A model generated the notes under the pieces. That model made no database searches. It was not told the origin of the DNA and saw nothing but the letters and a program-made list of their open reading frames with translations. The translations under genes and the position numbers were made by a program. A stretch of 6,438 nucleotides of DNA from Candidatus Omnitrophota bacterium (GTDB taxonomy: Bacteria; Omnitrophota; Gorgyraeia; Duberdicusellales; 4484-171), in contig WJKZ01000268.1 of assembly GCA_014728785.1 (NCBI GenBank), forward strand, positions 1 to 6,438, read 5' to 3'. This document shows positions 6,049 to 6,438 of the stretch, piece by piece (the first letter of the stretch is position 1; each line of letters opens with the position of its first letter).

Positions 6049-6054
6049 TATAAT
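6049..6054 (+). promoter_or_regulatory. Second possible -10 box upstream of the small gene
   Basis: A second perfect TATAAT lies within a 9-base copy (ATTATAATG, 6047-6055) of the sequence at the first -10 box (5983-5991). No fair -35 hexamer lies 16-18 nt upstream; TTGAAC at 6019-6024 is 24 nt away. If used, it would start transcripts near 6061 with a leader of only about 17 nt. A+T-richness makes chance occurrence plausible. Confidence 0.3.
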
Positions 6055-6058
6055 GCAG

Positions 6059-6076
6059 TTAAAAAGTACTTCTTAA
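6059..6076. promoter_or_regulatory. 18-bp near-palindrome directly before the start codon (possible operator)
   Basis: TTAAAAAGTACTTCTTAA is symmetric about 6067/6068, with 8 of 9 base pairs matching; the exception is A6063 with C6072. It ends one base before the ATG of the small gene and covers the expected start site of the second -10 box. This is a good place for a repressor site or for an mRNA hairpin hiding the start, but no binding family is recognised. Confidence 0.35.
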
Positions 6077-6077
6077 A

Positions 6078-6419
6078 ATGGATAAAAAGAGAGGTCATTA
6101 TTTAGGGACAGAAATAAATAAAAAATGGTACAAAAGGTACACCGGGAGCGGGCTTTTTGCCCGGGGCAGGGGACAATACTGGTATGATGATAATTCATTT
6201 TACTTTTTAAGGCAGCTTACCGAATCTCCTATCGTTATTCCTCTCGAAAGCATAAAGCAATTCGAAACAGGCAAATGGCACTGCGGACGGTGGTGCTTTG
6301 GATATGATATCCTGAAAATTATCTGGGCTAAAGACGGGCTGATTTTGAGTTCCGGATTCTTTATCGCAAAAGACAGGGCAGAAAACTCAAAAATTATCTC
6401 AGAATTAAAGAAAGTGTAA
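6078..6419 (+). CDS. Small protein of unknown function, PH/GRAM-like beta domain suspected
   Basis: I do not recognise a named family. The 113-residue protein has no signal peptide and no membrane segment. It is rich in aromatic residues (W17, Y18, Y21, Y34, W35, Y36, W67, W72, W83) and basic residues. It alternates short beta-like stretches with turns and ends in a helix (about 98-112, DRAENSKIISELKKV). That beta-barrel-then-helix pattern, plus the IPLESIKQFETGKW segment (54-67), resembles small bacterial PH or GRAM-like domains; this is inference from pattern only. Likely conserved stretches are GTEINKKWYKRY (10-21), LFARGRGQYWYDD (26-38) and GKWHCGRW (66-73), with cysteines at 69 and 73. 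The ATG at 6078 is the only methionine and has no Shine-Dalgarno sequence. It is a single gene, divergent from thiL, with plausible promoters upstream. Regular codon structure and sensible protein composition support a real gene. Confidence 0.82.
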   Translation: MDKKRGHYLGTEINKKWYKRYTGSGLFARGRGQYWYDDNSFYFLRQLTESPIVIPLESIKQFETGKWHCGRWCFGYDILKIIWAKDGLILSSGFFIAKDRAENSKIISELKKV

Positions 6420-6438
6420 AAATTAGCCGGAACTTAAC

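Overview
The window is ordinary bacterial chromosome from a diderm (outer-membrane) bacterium. The evidence for that is a tandem pair of LptF/LptG-type lipopolysaccharide-export permeases, together with alanine racemase, which implies a peptidoglycan wall. The DNA is moderately A+T-rich. Several proteins are recognisable but divergent at positions that are usually well kept: the alanine racemase lysine motif, a short ThiL, and the TsaE P-loop. This would fit a poorly sampled, perhaps uncultured lineage. I cannot name the phylum from the sequence alone.

Layout. On the plus strand, 1-2590 carries the 3' part of a comF-family phosphoribosyltransferase gene, then lptF (408-1511) and lptG (1502-2590). 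They are tightly packed, with a 17-nt gap and then a 10-bp overlap, and are probably one transcript whose promoter lies left of the window. On the minus strand, 5862 down to 2654 carries thiL, tsaE, tsaB and alr, converging on lptG. The first three are separated by only 10 and 7 nt; alr follows tsaB after a 78-nt spacer that contains a hairpin. The intergenic region 5863-6077 holds a very good sigma70-type promoter for thiL (TTGACC, 16 nt, TATAAT). Back to back with it is a plus-strand promoter (TTGGCA, 17 nt, TATAAT) for a small protein gene at 6078-6419 of unknown function, which resembles a PH/GRAM-like beta domain.

How the genes work together. LptF and LptG form the membrane part of the LptB2FG transporter that extracts lipopolysaccharide from the inner membrane. 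TsaE and TsaB belong to the bacterial tRNA t6A37 machinery. ThiL makes thiamine pyrophosphate. Alr makes D-alanine for the cell wall. The order thiL-tsaE-tsaB is a known conserved arrangement (for example in Bacillus, where rimI and tsaD follow); here rimI and tsaD are missing from the window and alr takes their place.

I found no mobile element, CRISPR array, RNA gene or clearly new defence or biosynthetic system. The most unusual non-coding signals are three. First, an ATTTATT(n)CTCC sequence follows three gene ends, each time as the arm of an imperfect hairpin. Second, the divergent promoter region has a second -10 box and an 18-bp near-palindrome directly against the start codon of the small gene. 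Third, good ribosome binding sites are confined to the two genes that cannot be coupled to a close upstream gene.
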